DNA of 37,149 nt. Origin: Helicobacteraceae bacterium (GTDB lineage: Bacteria; Campylobacterota; Campylobacteria; Campylobacterales; SZUA-545). Position 1 is the first letter of the stretch; each line of letters starts with the position of its first letter. The stretch is from the NCBI GenBank assembly GCA_031273735.1, contig JAISRI010000213.1:1-37149 (forward strand), written 5' to 3'. The translations under genes were made by a program, and so were the position numbers. The notes beneath the pieces were generated by a model. It was not told the origin of the DNA, searched no databases, and saw nothing but the letters and a program-made list of their open reading frames with translations. Positions 6,098-14,426 of the stretch are shown one piece after another.

Positions 6098-7228
6098 ATG
6101 GCGTCCGCATTTGTCAGCTACGCGCATGAAAACGCGAGAATCGTCGCGTCGGTCGTCGATCGGCTTGCGGAAGCCGGCTATAGCGTTTGGTATGACCGCG
6201 AAATCCGCGCCAGCTCTACTTGGACGGACGAAATCGCAAGAGCGATTGACGAGTGCGAGATTTTTATCGTCTTTTTGTCGATCGAGGCGGTCGCTTCGCT
6301 ATTTGTTCAAAGCGAGATCGAATACGCTTTTCGCAGGCAAAAGAAGATTATCCCCGTCTATCTCGATCCGATCGAAAATCTACCGCCCGGACTCGCGCTT
6401 GGACTAAACAAGGTGCAAGGCGTGGTCGGAAACGGCTCCGCGTCGATCGCTAAAAAGCTATACGTCTGCCTAGAGCAAAACAATATCCCAAAATCCTCGA
6501 AGGCGAGTTTGAAAGGTTTTTTGGCGAGCGCTTTCGTTTTTGTCGCGATCGTTTCGGCGCTAAGTTTCGCGGCGTATAGATACGAAAACGAGATCGAAAG
6601 GTTTCTACAAGTCGGGCAAAAAGAGGGAAAGCCCATCGGCGCGATCGCGCTTGCAAAAACCAAATACGCTCCCGCCGAACCGATCGAAATCAGGCTAGAT
6701 AAAGCCGCGCAAAAGGGCGCGAAAGAAGGCTTCGTCTGCGAGATTATCGAAGTCGGCGCGGACAAACGCGAACCGATCGAACGCCGCGAAGGCAAATCGG
6801 CGGGCGAAAAGATCGTTTTGCGCGCGCCCGGAATAGCGGGCGAATTTGAAGCTAGAGCTTACGCCAAAAATGGCGGGACGCTACTTGCGGTTAAACGTTT
6901 CGCGGTCGCTGGAAGCGCCTCCTATTCATACAAGATCGCTACGGACAAAACGACCTATAACGCCAGCGAGAAAATCTCGATAAAACTTAGCGGGGTCAAA
7001 AGCGATTCGATCGACAAGCGCGTAACGATAGGCGTATGGCGTATATGGTCGTCTTCAAGCGAGCCGATCGAAACGAAAATCGTCGATAAGAAAAACCAAA
7101 GCGTTACGTTTTTAGCGCCTAAAGAGAGCGGACGTTATGAGATTCGAATCTATAATAACGCGGAGATTCTTACAAGCGCGACTTTGACGGCAAAAGCCCA
7201 AATAAACGTTCGTAATCTTAGAAGATAA
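6098..7228 (+). CDS. Membrane-anchored TIR-domain protein with duplicated beta-rich ectodomain
   Basis: Residues 1-130 form a TIR domain: 'AFVSYAHENARIVASVVDRL', 'YSVWYDREI', and Glu73 in 'FVQSEIEYAF' at the place of the catalytic Glu of TIR NADases. Residues 140-160 are one hydrophobic membrane span. The rest (about 183-376) is outside the membrane if the TIR end is cytoplasmic, and consists of two related modules of about 90 residues, each opening with Lys-Thr-x-Tyr-x-(Pro/Ser)...Glu-x-Ile-x-Ile (residues 187-199 and 284-297). TIR domains hydrolyse NAD+ or act as adaptors, and many are in antiphage systems. The ectodomain modules look Ig/beta-sandwich-like, but I cannot name a family. GGGAG lies a few bases before the ATG. 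No partner gene is coupled to it; the next gene starts 209 bases downstream behind its own promoter-like sequence. Confidence 0.85.
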   Translation: MASAFVSYAHENARIVASVVDRLAEAGYSVWYDREIRASSTWTDEIARAIDECEIFIVFLSIEAVASLFVQSEIEYAFRRQKKIIPVYLDPIENLPPGLALGLNKVQGVVGNGSASIAKKLYVCLEQNNIPKSSKASLKGFLASAFVFVAIVSALSFAAYRYENEIERFLQVGQKEGKPIGAIALAKTKYAPAEPIEIRLDKAAQKGAKEGFVCEIIEVGADKREPIERREGKSAGEKIVLRAPGIAGEFEARAYAKNGGTLLAVKRFAVAGSASYSYKIATDKTTYNASEKISIKLSGVKSDSIDKRVTIGVWRIWSSSSEPIETKIVDKKNQSVTFLAPKESGRYEIRIYNNAEILTSATLTAKAQINVRNLRR

Positions 7229-7308
7229 GGATCGAAAGCGCCCAATTCGTTTTGCGCGTTTATCAGTTACGCCCGCGCAAACTATTCATTTAGCGATAGA
7301 AAAATATT

Positions 7309-7336
7309 TTGCGCGTCTTTATTATTATGATAGAAT
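7309..7336 (+). promoter_or_regulatory. Putative promoter of the DHH phosphoesterase gene
   Basis: TTGCGC (7309-7314) and TAGAAT (7331-7336) are 16 bases apart in an AT-rich stretch, about 100 bases before the start codon. It would separate the DHH gene from the TIR gene transcriptionally. Confidence 0.4.
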
Positions 7337-7437
7337 ACTTCAAATACGAGCGTTCTGAAGATAGCGAAAAACCTGAAAAATTATCGATAAAAGCTATCCG
7401 TTTGCTATCGCTAGATTAAAGAAAAGGTTGAGGGATA

Positions 7438-8913
7438 ATGACGCTTAAAGCGATCGCTCTATACGACGAAACAATCGTTCAGTGCCACGACGCTCCCGAT
7501 CCAGATACGATCGCTTGCGGATTCGCTTTATGGCGGTATTTGACCGAACGCGGCGTAAGAACGCGGCTCGTATATTCCGGCGCGAAAAAGATCGAAAAAC
7601 CAAACGTCGTTTTGATGGTCAAACTGCTGAATATTCCGCTCGAATACGTTAGCGAATTGGATCGCCCAAAACTGTTAATAACAGTAGATTGTCAATACGG
7701 CGCGGGCAACGTTACGCGCTTTGCGTGCGATCGTTTCGCGGTTTTCGACCACCATCGTTTAGAGAGCGCCGAATCCGACGATCTAGTTATTCAACCGCAA
7801 TTAGGCAGTTGTTCGACGCTTATTTGGGATCTGTTGCGAAAAGAAGGGTTTGATTTTGCCGCCAATCCGAACGTTACGACCGCGCTGGTTTATGGCTTGC
7901 TGACGGACACGCTAGAGGGCGCGGAGTCGCGCCACCCGCTCGATCGCGATTTAGCCGAGTTTGACGGCGCGGATCATACGATCATCAAGCAACTAAGAAA
8001 CTCCGCTTTGACGATCGACGAACTGCGAATCGTCGCAAACGCGCTCTCCTCGTCGCGGCAGATCGGCTCGATCGGTCTTATAAGCGCCGAAGAGTGCGAT
8101 CCCAATCTGTTGGGCTTTGCTAGCGACGTGGCTAAACAGGTCGAAAGTTTTGATTGTTGCGTCGTCTATGCGCCGCACAACGCGGGGATAAAGCTATCGA
8201 TCAGAAGTTGCGTGCGCGAAACGATGGCAAACGAGTTAGCCGTTTTTATTACCGACGAGGTTGGTAGCGGCGGCGGCAATCAGGAAAAAGCTGGCGGCTA
8301 CTTCTCTTTACGATCGATAAACGGCGGCGCGCCCGAAGATTTTATCGCCAAAAAGATCAAAGAGTATCAATCGCGCTACGATTTTATCTACGCAAACAAC
8401 CACAATATCGATCTAGCTTCGTTTCCGCGCTATCGCAAACTGCCGATACTGGTCGGTTTTGTTAAAACGACGGATATTTTTCCCGAAGGCGCGCCGATTT
8501 GCGTTCGCACTCTTGAAGGCGACGTAGATACAAAAACGCGCAAAGATATTTTTCTTATGATCGGCGTCGACGGCGAGATATATCCGATTGAAAGGTCTAA
8601 TTTTGAAAAGAGCTACGACGTTTTAAGCGATCAGTATATCTGCCGCAACGAATACGAACCGACAATCATAAACTTGCGAAGCGGCGAAAAGAGTTCTATT
8701 TTGCCGTTCGCGCAAAGTTGCTTGCCAAAAGCGCAAACAATTATCCGCGCCGCGCCGCTTAAAAAGGAAACGAAGGTTTTTACTCGTTGGGATACGGAAA
8801 AATACTTTATGGGCAGGATCGGCGACTATCTCGCCGCGCCTTGCGACGATCCAAGCGACATTTATATTATCAAACGCGATATAGCGCATAAAACATACGA
8901 GCCGCTAGACTAA
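7438..8913 (+). CDS. DHH-family phosphoesterase with an additional C-terminal domain
   Basis: A 491-residue protein. The N-terminal DHH core has the metal motifs 'HDAPDPDT' (about residues 17-24), 'TVDC' (Asp84) and 'FDHHR' (104-106). A DHHA1-like part follows, with 'GSGGGNQEKAGGYF' where the family usually has Gly-Gly-Gly-His; here an Asn sits at the His position and the loop is one residue longer. DHH/DHHA1 enzymes cleave short RNA, pAp or cyclic dinucleotides with Mn2+. Residues about 325-491 are an extra region ending in Trp-Asp-Thr-Glu-Lys-Tyr...Gly-Asp-Tyr-Leu-Ala-Ala-Pro...Thr-Tyr-Glu that I do not recognise. GAGGG precedes the ATG. The substrate is unknown; nanoRNase or cyclic-nucleotide hydrolase are the natural guesses from the fold. 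Confidence 0.82.
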   Translation: MTLKAIALYDETIVQCHDAPDPDTIACGFALWRYLTERGVRTRLVYSGAKKIEKPNVVLMVKLLNIPLEYVSELDRPKLLITVDCQYGAGNVTRFACDRFAVFDHHRLESAESDDLVIQPQLGSCSTLIWDLLRKEGFDFAANPNVTTALVYGLLTDTLEGAESRHPLDRDLAEFDGADHTIIKQLRNSALTIDELRIVANALSSSRQIGSIGLISAEECDPNLLGFASDVAKQVESFDCCVVYAPHNAGIKLSIRSCVRETMANELAVFITDEVGSGGGNQEKAGGYFSLRSINGGAPEDFIAKKIKEYQSRYDFIYANNHNIDLASFPRYRKLPILVGFVKTTDIFPEGAPICVRTLEGDVDTKTRKDIFLMIGVDGEIYPIERSNFEKSYDVLSDQYICRNEYEPTIINLRSGEKSSILPFAQSCLPKAQTIIRAAPLKKETKVFTRWDTEKYFMGRIGDYLAAPCDDPSDIYIIKRDIAHKTYEPLD

Positions 8914-8917
8914 CGCT

Positions 8918-8949
8918 ATCGTTACGAAAGCGTTATCTTTCGCAACGAT
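8918..8949. terminator. Hairpin between convergent genes, likely bidirectional terminator
   Basis: ATCGTTACGAAAG-CGTTAT-CTTTCGCAACGAT forms a 13-bp stem with one mismatch. It sits five bases after the DHH stop and ten bases before the end of the convergent gene, the normal place for a shared terminator. A run of T is lacking on either side. Confidence 0.55.
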
Positions 8950-8958
8950 ACGAATTTA

Positions 8959-9546
8959 TTACTGCTTATTGATCGCCGAAACTTCGCCGGCGATTAACGC
9001 TTCTCCGTCAAACTCTACAATATGCTGATCGTTTTCGTCGAGCCTTGATTTTTTATTAAGCATATAGTCGCTACCCTCGAAAGATAGATCGTAATCGTAA
9101 AGGTGAAGCGCCACAAAACGAGATACGGGAATCGTCGTTAATCGGGCGTTGTTGTTGATCACCCTTAGCGCAGCGTGGCAGGCGACGATCTGCGACCACA
9201 CGAAACACTCCGCTTGGGCGCGAATGTAGGGGTATTCGCCGCTGACTACGCCGCTTATCGTTTCGTTGTTGATCACAATGCCGTGTTCCTTTAAGATTTT
9301 CGCCGCTTCAAAACGCGCCGCGTAGGAGTTTCTGGCGCATTCGACCGCTTTGGCGATCAGGTCTTTGTATATCTGTTGCGTGTCGTGATAGATCAGCGAC
9401 TCGATCGTTTTGTTGTCGATATAGACGCCAAACGCATCCTCTTTCAATCGAAATTTGCCGTCGTAGTCGCCCTTCGCCTGATCGGCGCGGGTCTTTAGCT
9501 TTTCTAAAAAAAGCCGCTCTGGAATATCTTCTTCTTCGTTGGACAT
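8959..9546 (-). CDS. Hypothetical protein, 195 residues
   Basis: I do not recognise this protein. It is soluble, acidic at the N-terminus (Asn-Glu-Glu-Glu-Asp) and mostly helical, with a central stretch around residues 60-125 rich in Ala, Ile and Tyr ('IAKAVECARNSYAARFEAAKIL', 'YPYIRAQAECFVWSQIVACHAALRVI') that looks like packed helices. The C-terminal third has short strands and ends Ala-Ile-Asn-Lys-Gln. No signal peptide or membrane span is visible. The gene follows the metallo-hydrolase gene by 44 bases on the same strand and may share its transcript. The start has only a weak AAGG-like site upstream. Base use resembles the neighbours, so there is no sign of recent import. Confidence 0.6.
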   Translation of the reverse strand: MSNEEEDIPERLFLEKLKTRADQAKGDYDGKFRLKEDAFGVYIDNKTIESLIYHDTQQIYKDLIAKAVECARNSYAARFEAAKILKEHGIVINNETISGVVSGEYPYIRAQAECFVWSQIVACHAALRVINNNARLTTIPVSRFVALHLYDYDLSFEGSDYMLNKKSRLDENDQHIVEFDGEALIAGEVSAINKQ

Positions 9547-9590
9547 ACGCTACCTTGTAATAATTTTTAGTAATTATCGCAAAAACGCGA

Positions 9591-10436
9591 TTAAGGTCTT
9601 TCAATAGGCGTAAATTTAAAGCCGTCTTTTTCTTTAACGACCTTGCCAATACCGGGAAAAGGAATGTGCATTCCCGCGATCTGTAAGTTGGCGTTTGCCG
9701 CATAGTTGAGCAGTTTTTTGCGCGTGGAAGCCGCCAAAACGGGATCTACGTCATATACGACGCTTTGGGACGGATCGGCGGTTTGAACCTTGATCGAATG
9801 GATCAGATCGCTAACGATAAAGAGTTTTTGCCCTTTGGATTCGATCAAAAACGCGCTATGACCGGGCGTGTGTCCTTCCGCTTTGATCGTCTTGATCGCC
9901 CTCGCGATCTCTTTGTCCCACTCGAAGGTTGCGAGCCGATCGCCATAAACTTCCTGCAATGCCATAGCCGCCTTTCTGTTGTCGTCCCCGCTACCAAGCC
10001 AATAGCCAAGATCGTTTTTGGGCAAGAAAACGGCGGCGTTCTTGAACGTAGCCTTCCCGTTTTGGATCAAGCCGCCGATATGATCGCCGTGCATATGGGT
10101 AATTAGGATAATCTCGATCGAATCGAGCGCGATATTGGCTTCCTTGAGGTTGGCGAAAATATCGCCGCCCGTTCCCGTATCGATCAGTATGGTTGGAAAC
10201 CGCGTTTGCGGCGCGGACGAACGAATAACAAAAACGTTGATCGACGACGGATTTTGATTGTCCGCCAAAACCTCTTTCACAATGGGAGCGTCTGGATCTA
10301 AGAGAATCTCCTTACCCATATTTGTATCGCGATCTTTGATGGCGATCGCTTCCAAATCGCCAACTTGGTAGCGAAAAACTCCATCTGCCCCAAAGGCAAA
10401 ACCTATCGCCAACAGCCCCAATATCAACTTTTTCAT
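9591..10436 (-). CDS. Exported metallo-beta-lactamase-fold hydrolase
   Basis: A 281-residue protein with a cleavable signal peptide (about residues 1-17, cut after Phe-Gly-Ala), hence periplasmic. The MBL zinc motif is His114-Met-His116-Gly-Asp118-His119, preceded by 'ILIDTGTGG' and followed by 'EGHTPGHSAFLIES' (third His ligand) and 'IVSDLIHS' (bridging Asp). This is the layout of the lactonase/quorum-quenching and related MBL hydrolases. Those enzymes open lactone or ester rings, or detoxify thioesters, with two Zn ions. The actual substrate cannot be read from the sequence. AAAGGAG lies six bases before the ATG. An unknown gene follows 44 bases later. Confidence 0.85.
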   Translation of the reverse strand: MKKLILGLLAIGFAFGADGVFRYQVGDLEAIAIKDRDTNMGKEILLDPDAPIVKEVLADNQNPSSINVFVIRSSAPQTRFPTILIDTGTGGDIFANLKEANIALDSIEIILITHMHGDHIGGLIQNGKATFKNAAVFLPKNDLGYWLGSGDDNRKAAMALQEVYGDRLATFEWDKEIARAIKTIKAEGHTPGHSAFLIESKGQKLFIVSDLIHSIKVQTADPSQSVVYDVDPVLAASTRKKLLNYAANANLQIAGMHIPFPGIGKVVKEKDGFKFTPIERP

Positions 10437-10458
10437 CCAAGCTCCTTTAAGTTTTGGT

Positions 10459-10464
10459 ATTATA
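10459..10464 (-). promoter_or_regulatory. Putative -10 box of the MBL hydrolase gene
   Basis: Perfect TATAAT on the minus strand, 22 bases before the start codon, giving a very short leader. No matching -35, as is common for Campylobacterota promoters. Confidence 0.4.
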
Positions 10465-10672
10465 GAGCGTTTAAGATGAGCTTCGCGTTTGATTGGAGCT
10501 AAAACCGCGACGGATTTTAGAAAACAAACGTTGAAATAGCGCGTTTCATACTTACGATTTGTTTTAGTATAGCGTTCATAACTTTGCGCGGATCGTCGGA
10601 TCTATTTAAAACGATATACCCAGTCGCTCGAATAGTTTAATTTCATTGTTAGGCTTACTCGATCCTATGTTT

Positions 10673-10723
10673 GGCAAAAATCGTCCTTAAAAAAATATCT
10701 TTTTCGCCAAAACGATTTTTGCC
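10673..10723 (-). terminator. Inverted repeat downstream of gyrA, possible terminator
   Basis: GGCAAAAATCGT and ACGATTTTTGCC are exact 12-base complements around a 27-base AT-rich loop, beginning 27 bases after the gyrA stop. The loop holds a long T-run on the minus strand. It may end the gyrA transcript, or be a processed 3' stem. Confidence 0.45.
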
Positions 10724-10749
10724 GTAAATTGCGCCGCGATTCAAGTAAA

Positions 10750-13221
10750 TTATTCGGCGTTTTCTTCGTCTTCTTCGATCTCCTCTTTGGGGCAGTTAGC
10801 GATCGAAACGACCTTATCTTTGCCTTCGACGCGAACGATTATAACGCCGCTGGTGTTGCGTCCCGCTTTGCGGATCGTTTCCGTATCGACTCTGATCATT
10901 TTGCCTTCTCCCGTTAAAGCCATTAACTCTTTTTGCGGATCGGTTATTACGGCGCCGACAAGCGCGCCGGTTTTAGGCGTAAGTTTCATAGCGATTACGC
11001 CTTTTCCGCTACGAGATTGCAAACGATACTCGCTTGCCATCGACTGCTTTCCGATACCTTTTTCGCTTACCGTTAAAATGCTCGCGCTTTCGCTGTCTAA
11101 TAACAACGCGCCCACAACAAAATCGCCTCCGATCTTAAACTTCAGCGCCGTTACGCCCCGCGTAACTCGTCCTAACTCTCTCGCGTCGCTAATCGGAAAA
11201 CGGATACTCATCGCTTTTTCGGTGATGATAAATATCTCCTTTGTTTCCGACGTAGCGATCTGCGCCGTTACAATCTCGTCGTCCTCGTCAAGGTTGATAG
11301 CGCGAACGCCAACGTTTCGGATATTGCTGTATTCGCTTAACTTTGTGCGTTTTACAAGCCCGTTTCGCGTGAAAAACACTAACGATTTTGATTCGTCGAA
11401 ATCCGTCGTGGGAATGATCGCTTTGATCTTTTCGTCTTCGCGCAAGTTAATAAGATTTACGACGGCTTTGCCTTTCGCTCCGCGTCCCGCCTCTGGAATG
11501 CGATAAACCTTCAACCAATATAACTGCCCTTTGTTGGTAACAAACAGCAAAGTATTATGCGTGTCCGCCACAAAGAAACTTTCGATAAAGTCGTCTTCGT
11601 AGGTCGTTACGGCGAGCTTGCCTTTGCCGCCTCGATTTTGCTTTTCGTAACTCTTTAGATTAACGCGTTTGATATAGCCGCGATGGGTGATCGTAACCAC
11701 CATTGGCTCGTTGGGGATCAGATCCTCTACGTCTATATCGTCGTAATCGTCCTCGATCGTCGTTAAGCGCGGCATAGGATAACGCGCCTTGATCTCTAAA
11801 AACTCGTCTTTGATCGTTTTGTTTAGCAGTTCGTCGCTCTTTAGAATCGCGCTAAGTTTTTCGATTAACTTCAAAAGCTCTTGGTATTCGTTTTCGATCT
11901 TGTCTCGTTCGAGCCCCGTCAAACGTTGCAAACGCATTTCCAAAATCGCCTGCGCTTGTTTGTCGCTAAAACTAAAACGCTCGATCAGCGCCGCTCTAGC
12001 GCCTTCTACGTCTTTGCTTGCGCGAATCAACGCCACAATCTCGTCTATATGATCCAGCGCTATTCTAAGCCCCTCTAAAATATGCGCTCGCGCTCGCGCT
12101 TTTTCAAGATCAAAAATAGTGCGGCGAATCACGACCGTTTTGCGGTGCGCCAAAAAGATTGTAAGCGTTTGCGCTAGGTTCAAAATGCGAGGTTCTTTAT
12201 TATAGATGCCAAGCATAATGATCCCAAAAGTTACGGTCATTGTCGTCGATTTGAAGAGATTATTTAGCACGATCTCCGCCAAAGCGTCGCGTTTAAGCTC
12301 GATCGCCACGCGCATACCGTCGCGATCGGATTCGTCGCGCACCTCGCTAATGCCTTCGACCTGTTTTTCTTTAACCAATTCGTCGATCGACTTGATCAAC
12401 GCCGCTTTATTGACTTGATAGGGCAGTTCGTCGATAACGATCATTTCTTTTTTTGCGGTTTGCTCGACGTGAGTTTTAGCGCGCACTCTTATGCGCCCGC
12501 GCCCCGTTTGATACGCTTCGATTATCCCTTTTTTGCCGTAAATAATACCGCCTGTGGGAAAGTCTGGACCGGGGATAAAACTCATCAGATCGTCGCTAGT
12601 CGCGTCGGGATTATCTATAAGATAAACAAGCGCGTTGATCGTCTCTTCTAAGTTATGCGGCGGAATATTTGTCGCCATTCCCACCGCGATCCCGCCGCTA
12701 CCATTGACGAGAAGCGACGGAATACGGCTTGGCAACACGTCGGGTTCTTGAAGGCTGTCGTCGTAGTTGGGGATAAAATCCACCGTGTCTTTGTCGATGT
12801 CCGCTAACAGCTCTTCGGCGATCGCCGTCATTCGCGCTTCCGTGTAACGCATAGCCGCCGCGCTATCGCCGTCGACGCTACCAAAGTTGCCCTGCCCGTC
12901 TACCAACGGGGCGCGCATAGAGAAGCTCTGCGCCATTCGCACAAGCGCGTCATAAACCGCGGTATCGCCGTGCGGGTGATATTTACCGATCACGTCGCCC
13001 ACGATACGCGCCGATTTTTTATACGCCGTTCGCGGCGATAGGTTTAGCTCGTTCATAGCGTGGAGAATACGGCGGTGAACGGGTTTCAAGCCGTCGCGAA
13101 AGTCGGGTAGAGCGCGCCCGATAATGACGCTCATAGAGTAGTCAAGATAGCTGGTTTTTAGCGATTCTTCAATGTCGATTGGTTGTATCTCTTCAAAATT
13201 GGTGAGATCTTTGCTTGCCAC
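10750..13221 (-). CDS. gyrA: DNA gyrase subunit A
   Basis: GyrA cuts and rejoins DNA in the A2B2 gyrase that adds negative supercoils. With GTG at 13219-13221 the product is 823 residues, as in Helicobacter and Campylobacter. I chose this start because AAGG lies upstream at normal spacing and the sequence then runs into the conserved 'IEESLKTSYLDYSMSVIIGRALPD'. The frame stays open 84 codons further upstream, but that part overlaps the divergent Cys4 gene and is not GyrA-like. The active-site Tyr126 lies in 'AAMRYTEAR'. The quinolone region reads His-Pro-His-Gly-Asp-Thr87-Ala-Val-Tyr-Asp91, the susceptible state by comparison with C. jejuni Thr86/Asp90. The C-terminal beta-pinwheel contains the GyrA box 'QNRGGKG'. 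The tail is acidic (Glu-Glu-Asp-Glu-Glu). Confidence 0.97.
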   Translation of the reverse strand: MASKDLTNFEEIQPIDIEESLKTSYLDYSMSVIIGRALPDFRDGLKPVHRRILHAMNELNLSPRTAYKKSARIVGDVIGKYHPHGDTAVYDALVRMAQSFSMRAPLVDGQGNFGSVDGDSAAAMRYTEARMTAIAEELLADIDKDTVDFIPNYDDSLQEPDVLPSRIPSLLVNGSGGIAVGMATNIPPHNLEETINALVYLIDNPDATSDDLMSFIPGPDFPTGGIIYGKKGIIEAYQTGRGRIRVRAKTHVEQTAKKEMIVIDELPYQVNKAALIKSIDELVKEKQVEGISEVRDESDRDGMRVAIELKRDALAEIVLNNLFKSTTMTVTFGIIMLGIYNKEPRILNLAQTLTIFLAHRKTVVIRRTIFDLEKARARAHILEGLRIALDHIDEIVALIRASKDVEGARAALIERFSFSDKQAQAILEMRLQRLTGLERDKIENEYQELLKLIEKLSAILKSDELLNKTIKDEFLEIKARYPMPRLTTIEDDYDDIDVEDLIPNEPMVVTITHRGYIKRVNLKSYEKQNRGGKGKLAVTTYEDDFIESFFVADTHNTLLFVTNKGQLYWLKVYRIPEAGRGAKGKAVVNLINLREDEKIKAIIPTTDFDESKSLVFFTRNGLVKRTKLSEYSNIRNVGVRAINLDEDDEIVTAQIATSETKEIFIITEKAMSIRFPISDARELGRVTRGVTALKFKIGGDFVVGALLLDSESASILTVSEKGIGKQSMASEYRLQSRSGKGVIAMKLTPKTGALVGAVITDPQKELMALTGEGKMIRVDTETIRKAGRNTSGVIIVRVEGKDKVVSIANCPKEEIEEDEENAE

Positions 13222-13281
13222 GAAACGCCTTAGTTGGATTTTGAAACGTATTTTAACAGGAGGCTGGTTAAGATATAGATA

Positions 13282-13494
13282 ATGGAACGGATCGATTGCC
13301 GTAAATGCCGCCATTTTAAGATCACATGGGAGAACGCCCGCCCTTACGCCTGCGCGTTTTTCGGTTTCAAAGACGCCCAGATTCCTAGCGCGACGGTGCG
13401 CGAAAGTAGCGGGTTTCCCTGCCGCGAGTTCGCGCCAAAACCCACGAATGGCGGGCGAAAAGAGGAGAAACAAGAGAGAGGATTTAGAGCTTAA
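13282..13494 (+). CDS. Small conserved Cys4 protein
   Basis: A 70-residue protein beginning 'MERIDCRKCRHF', then Thr-Trp...'PYACAFFGFKDAQIPS', then 'SSGFPCREF'. The four cysteines (6, 9, 24, 47) in this spacing look like a zinc or metal site. I know this small family from Campylobacterota genomes, where it is uncharacterised or misleadingly annotated as uracil-DNA glycosylase; nothing here resembles a glycosylase. It is divergent from gyrA, and the truB start lies six bases after its stop, so they probably form an operon. An AGGAGG occurs about 20 bases upstream of the ATG, too far for an ordinary ribosome site. The C-terminal 20 residues are basic and variable. Confidence 0.72.
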   Translation: MERIDCRKCRHFKITWENARPYACAFFGFKDAQIPSATVRESSGFPCREFAPKPTNGGRKEEKQERGFRA

Positions 13495-13500
13495 ACGAAA

Positions 13501-14334
13501 ATGAATCGCCTATTTGTCGCAAAAAAACCGCTTTTTGTCGGTTCAAATAGTTATTTGTCGCGGCTAAAGAGGCGCTACGGCGTTAAAAGCGCGGGCTTTT
13601 CGGGCGTATTAGACCCCTGCGCCAAAGGCGCCCTGATCGTCGCGTTCGGGCGGTATTCGCGCCTTTTTTCATACCTCGCCAAAACGCCTAAACGATACAG
13701 AGCTACACTGTGGCTTGGCGCGCAAAGCCCCTCGCTCGATATAGAAAAAATCGCTCGAATAACCGCCGCGCCGCGTTTGGAAACCGCGTCGATCGCGGGC
13801 GTTTTTAGCGAGTTTTTAGGCGAGATCGAACAGCTTCCGCCCGCTTTTAGCGCGATCAAAATAGACGGGCAAAGAGCGTATAAATTAGCGCGAAAAGGCG
13901 AAGAGGTCGATATTAAGCCGCGAAAAGTTACGATTTACGATTTACGGCTAATCGCTTATAACAATCCGTTTTTATCTTTTGAGTGCACGGTAAGCGAGGG
14001 CGCTTATATACGATCGCTCGGACGCGATATTGCTACGAAACTCGGTTGCGAGGGATCGTTAAGCTATTTAGAGCGTCTTAGCGAAGGGCGTTTTACTTAC
14101 GATGGCGAAAAGCCTCTTGATCCGCTAAAATATATCGATCTGCCCCGCAATTTTTACGCAAAAGATCATAGCGAACTTTTCGTGGGTAAAAAGCTAGATA
14201 TATCCTCTTTTAGCGTTCAAATGGACGGCGATTATTTAATCGAAAGCAAAGAGTTTTTTACGATCGTTAATATCGAAAACGGCGCGATCTCATACAAGAT
14301 CGCCCGAATGGATCTAGCCGATCTTAGCGCGTAA
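13501..14334 (+). CDS. truB: tRNA pseudouridine(55) synthase
   Basis: TruB converts U55 in the T-loop of tRNAs to pseudouridine. The 277-residue protein has the catalytic motif 'GFSGVLDPCAKGALIVAFG' with Asp38, the 'KRYRATLWLG' strand, 'LPPAFSAIKIDGQRAYKLARKGEEVD' (binding-site Tyr), and 'SEGAYIRSLGRDIATKLG'. Campylobacterota TruB proteins share the short C-terminus without a full PUA domain. The gene starts six bases after the Cys4 gene; no good Shine-Dalgarno is seen, so it may depend on coupling. Confidence 0.93.
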   Translation: MNRLFVAKKPLFVGSNSYLSRLKRRYGVKSAGFSGVLDPCAKGALIVAFGRYSRLFSYLAKTPKRYRATLWLGAQSPSLDIEKIARITAAPRLETASIAGVFSEFLGEIEQLPPAFSAIKIDGQRAYKLARKGEEVDIKPRKVTIYDLRLIAYNNPFLSFECTVSEGAYIRSLGRDIATKLGCEGSLSYLERLSEGRFTYDGEKPLDPLKYIDLPRNFYAKDHSELFVGKKLDISSFSVQMDGDYLIESKEFFTIVNIENGAISYKIARMDLADLSA

Positions 14335-14426
14335 TACATCAACCCGTTTGCGATTTTTTGATCCTTTTGGATTTTCGTCTAATCCGAACGATCGGCGGCT
14401 TTATCGCATTTTCTCTAAAATACTTT

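Larger units (their letters stand above)
10437..10749. other. Intergenic region between gyrA and the MBL hydrolase
   Basis: About 310 bases. The left end holds a TATAAT box on the minus strand (10459-10464) that can serve the MBL gene, without a recognisable -35. The right end holds a 12-bp inverted repeat (10673-10723) just after the gyrA stop. I see no gene between them. Confidence 0.6.

Noticed and set aside
6098..8913. TIR and DHH genes as one defence operon
   Set aside because: They are 209 bases apart, with promoter-like sequence before the DHH gene and no overlap or shared partner, so a common system is not supported.
10787..11506. 239-codon open frame antisense to gyrA
   Set aside because: Serine/isoleucine-rich shadow of the gyrA codons, without a start site or family features.
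13222..13473. 84-codon N-terminal extension of gyrA
   Set aside because: Not GyrA-like, lies over the divergent Cys4 gene, and the GTG at 13221 has a suitable ribosome site and the normal protein start.
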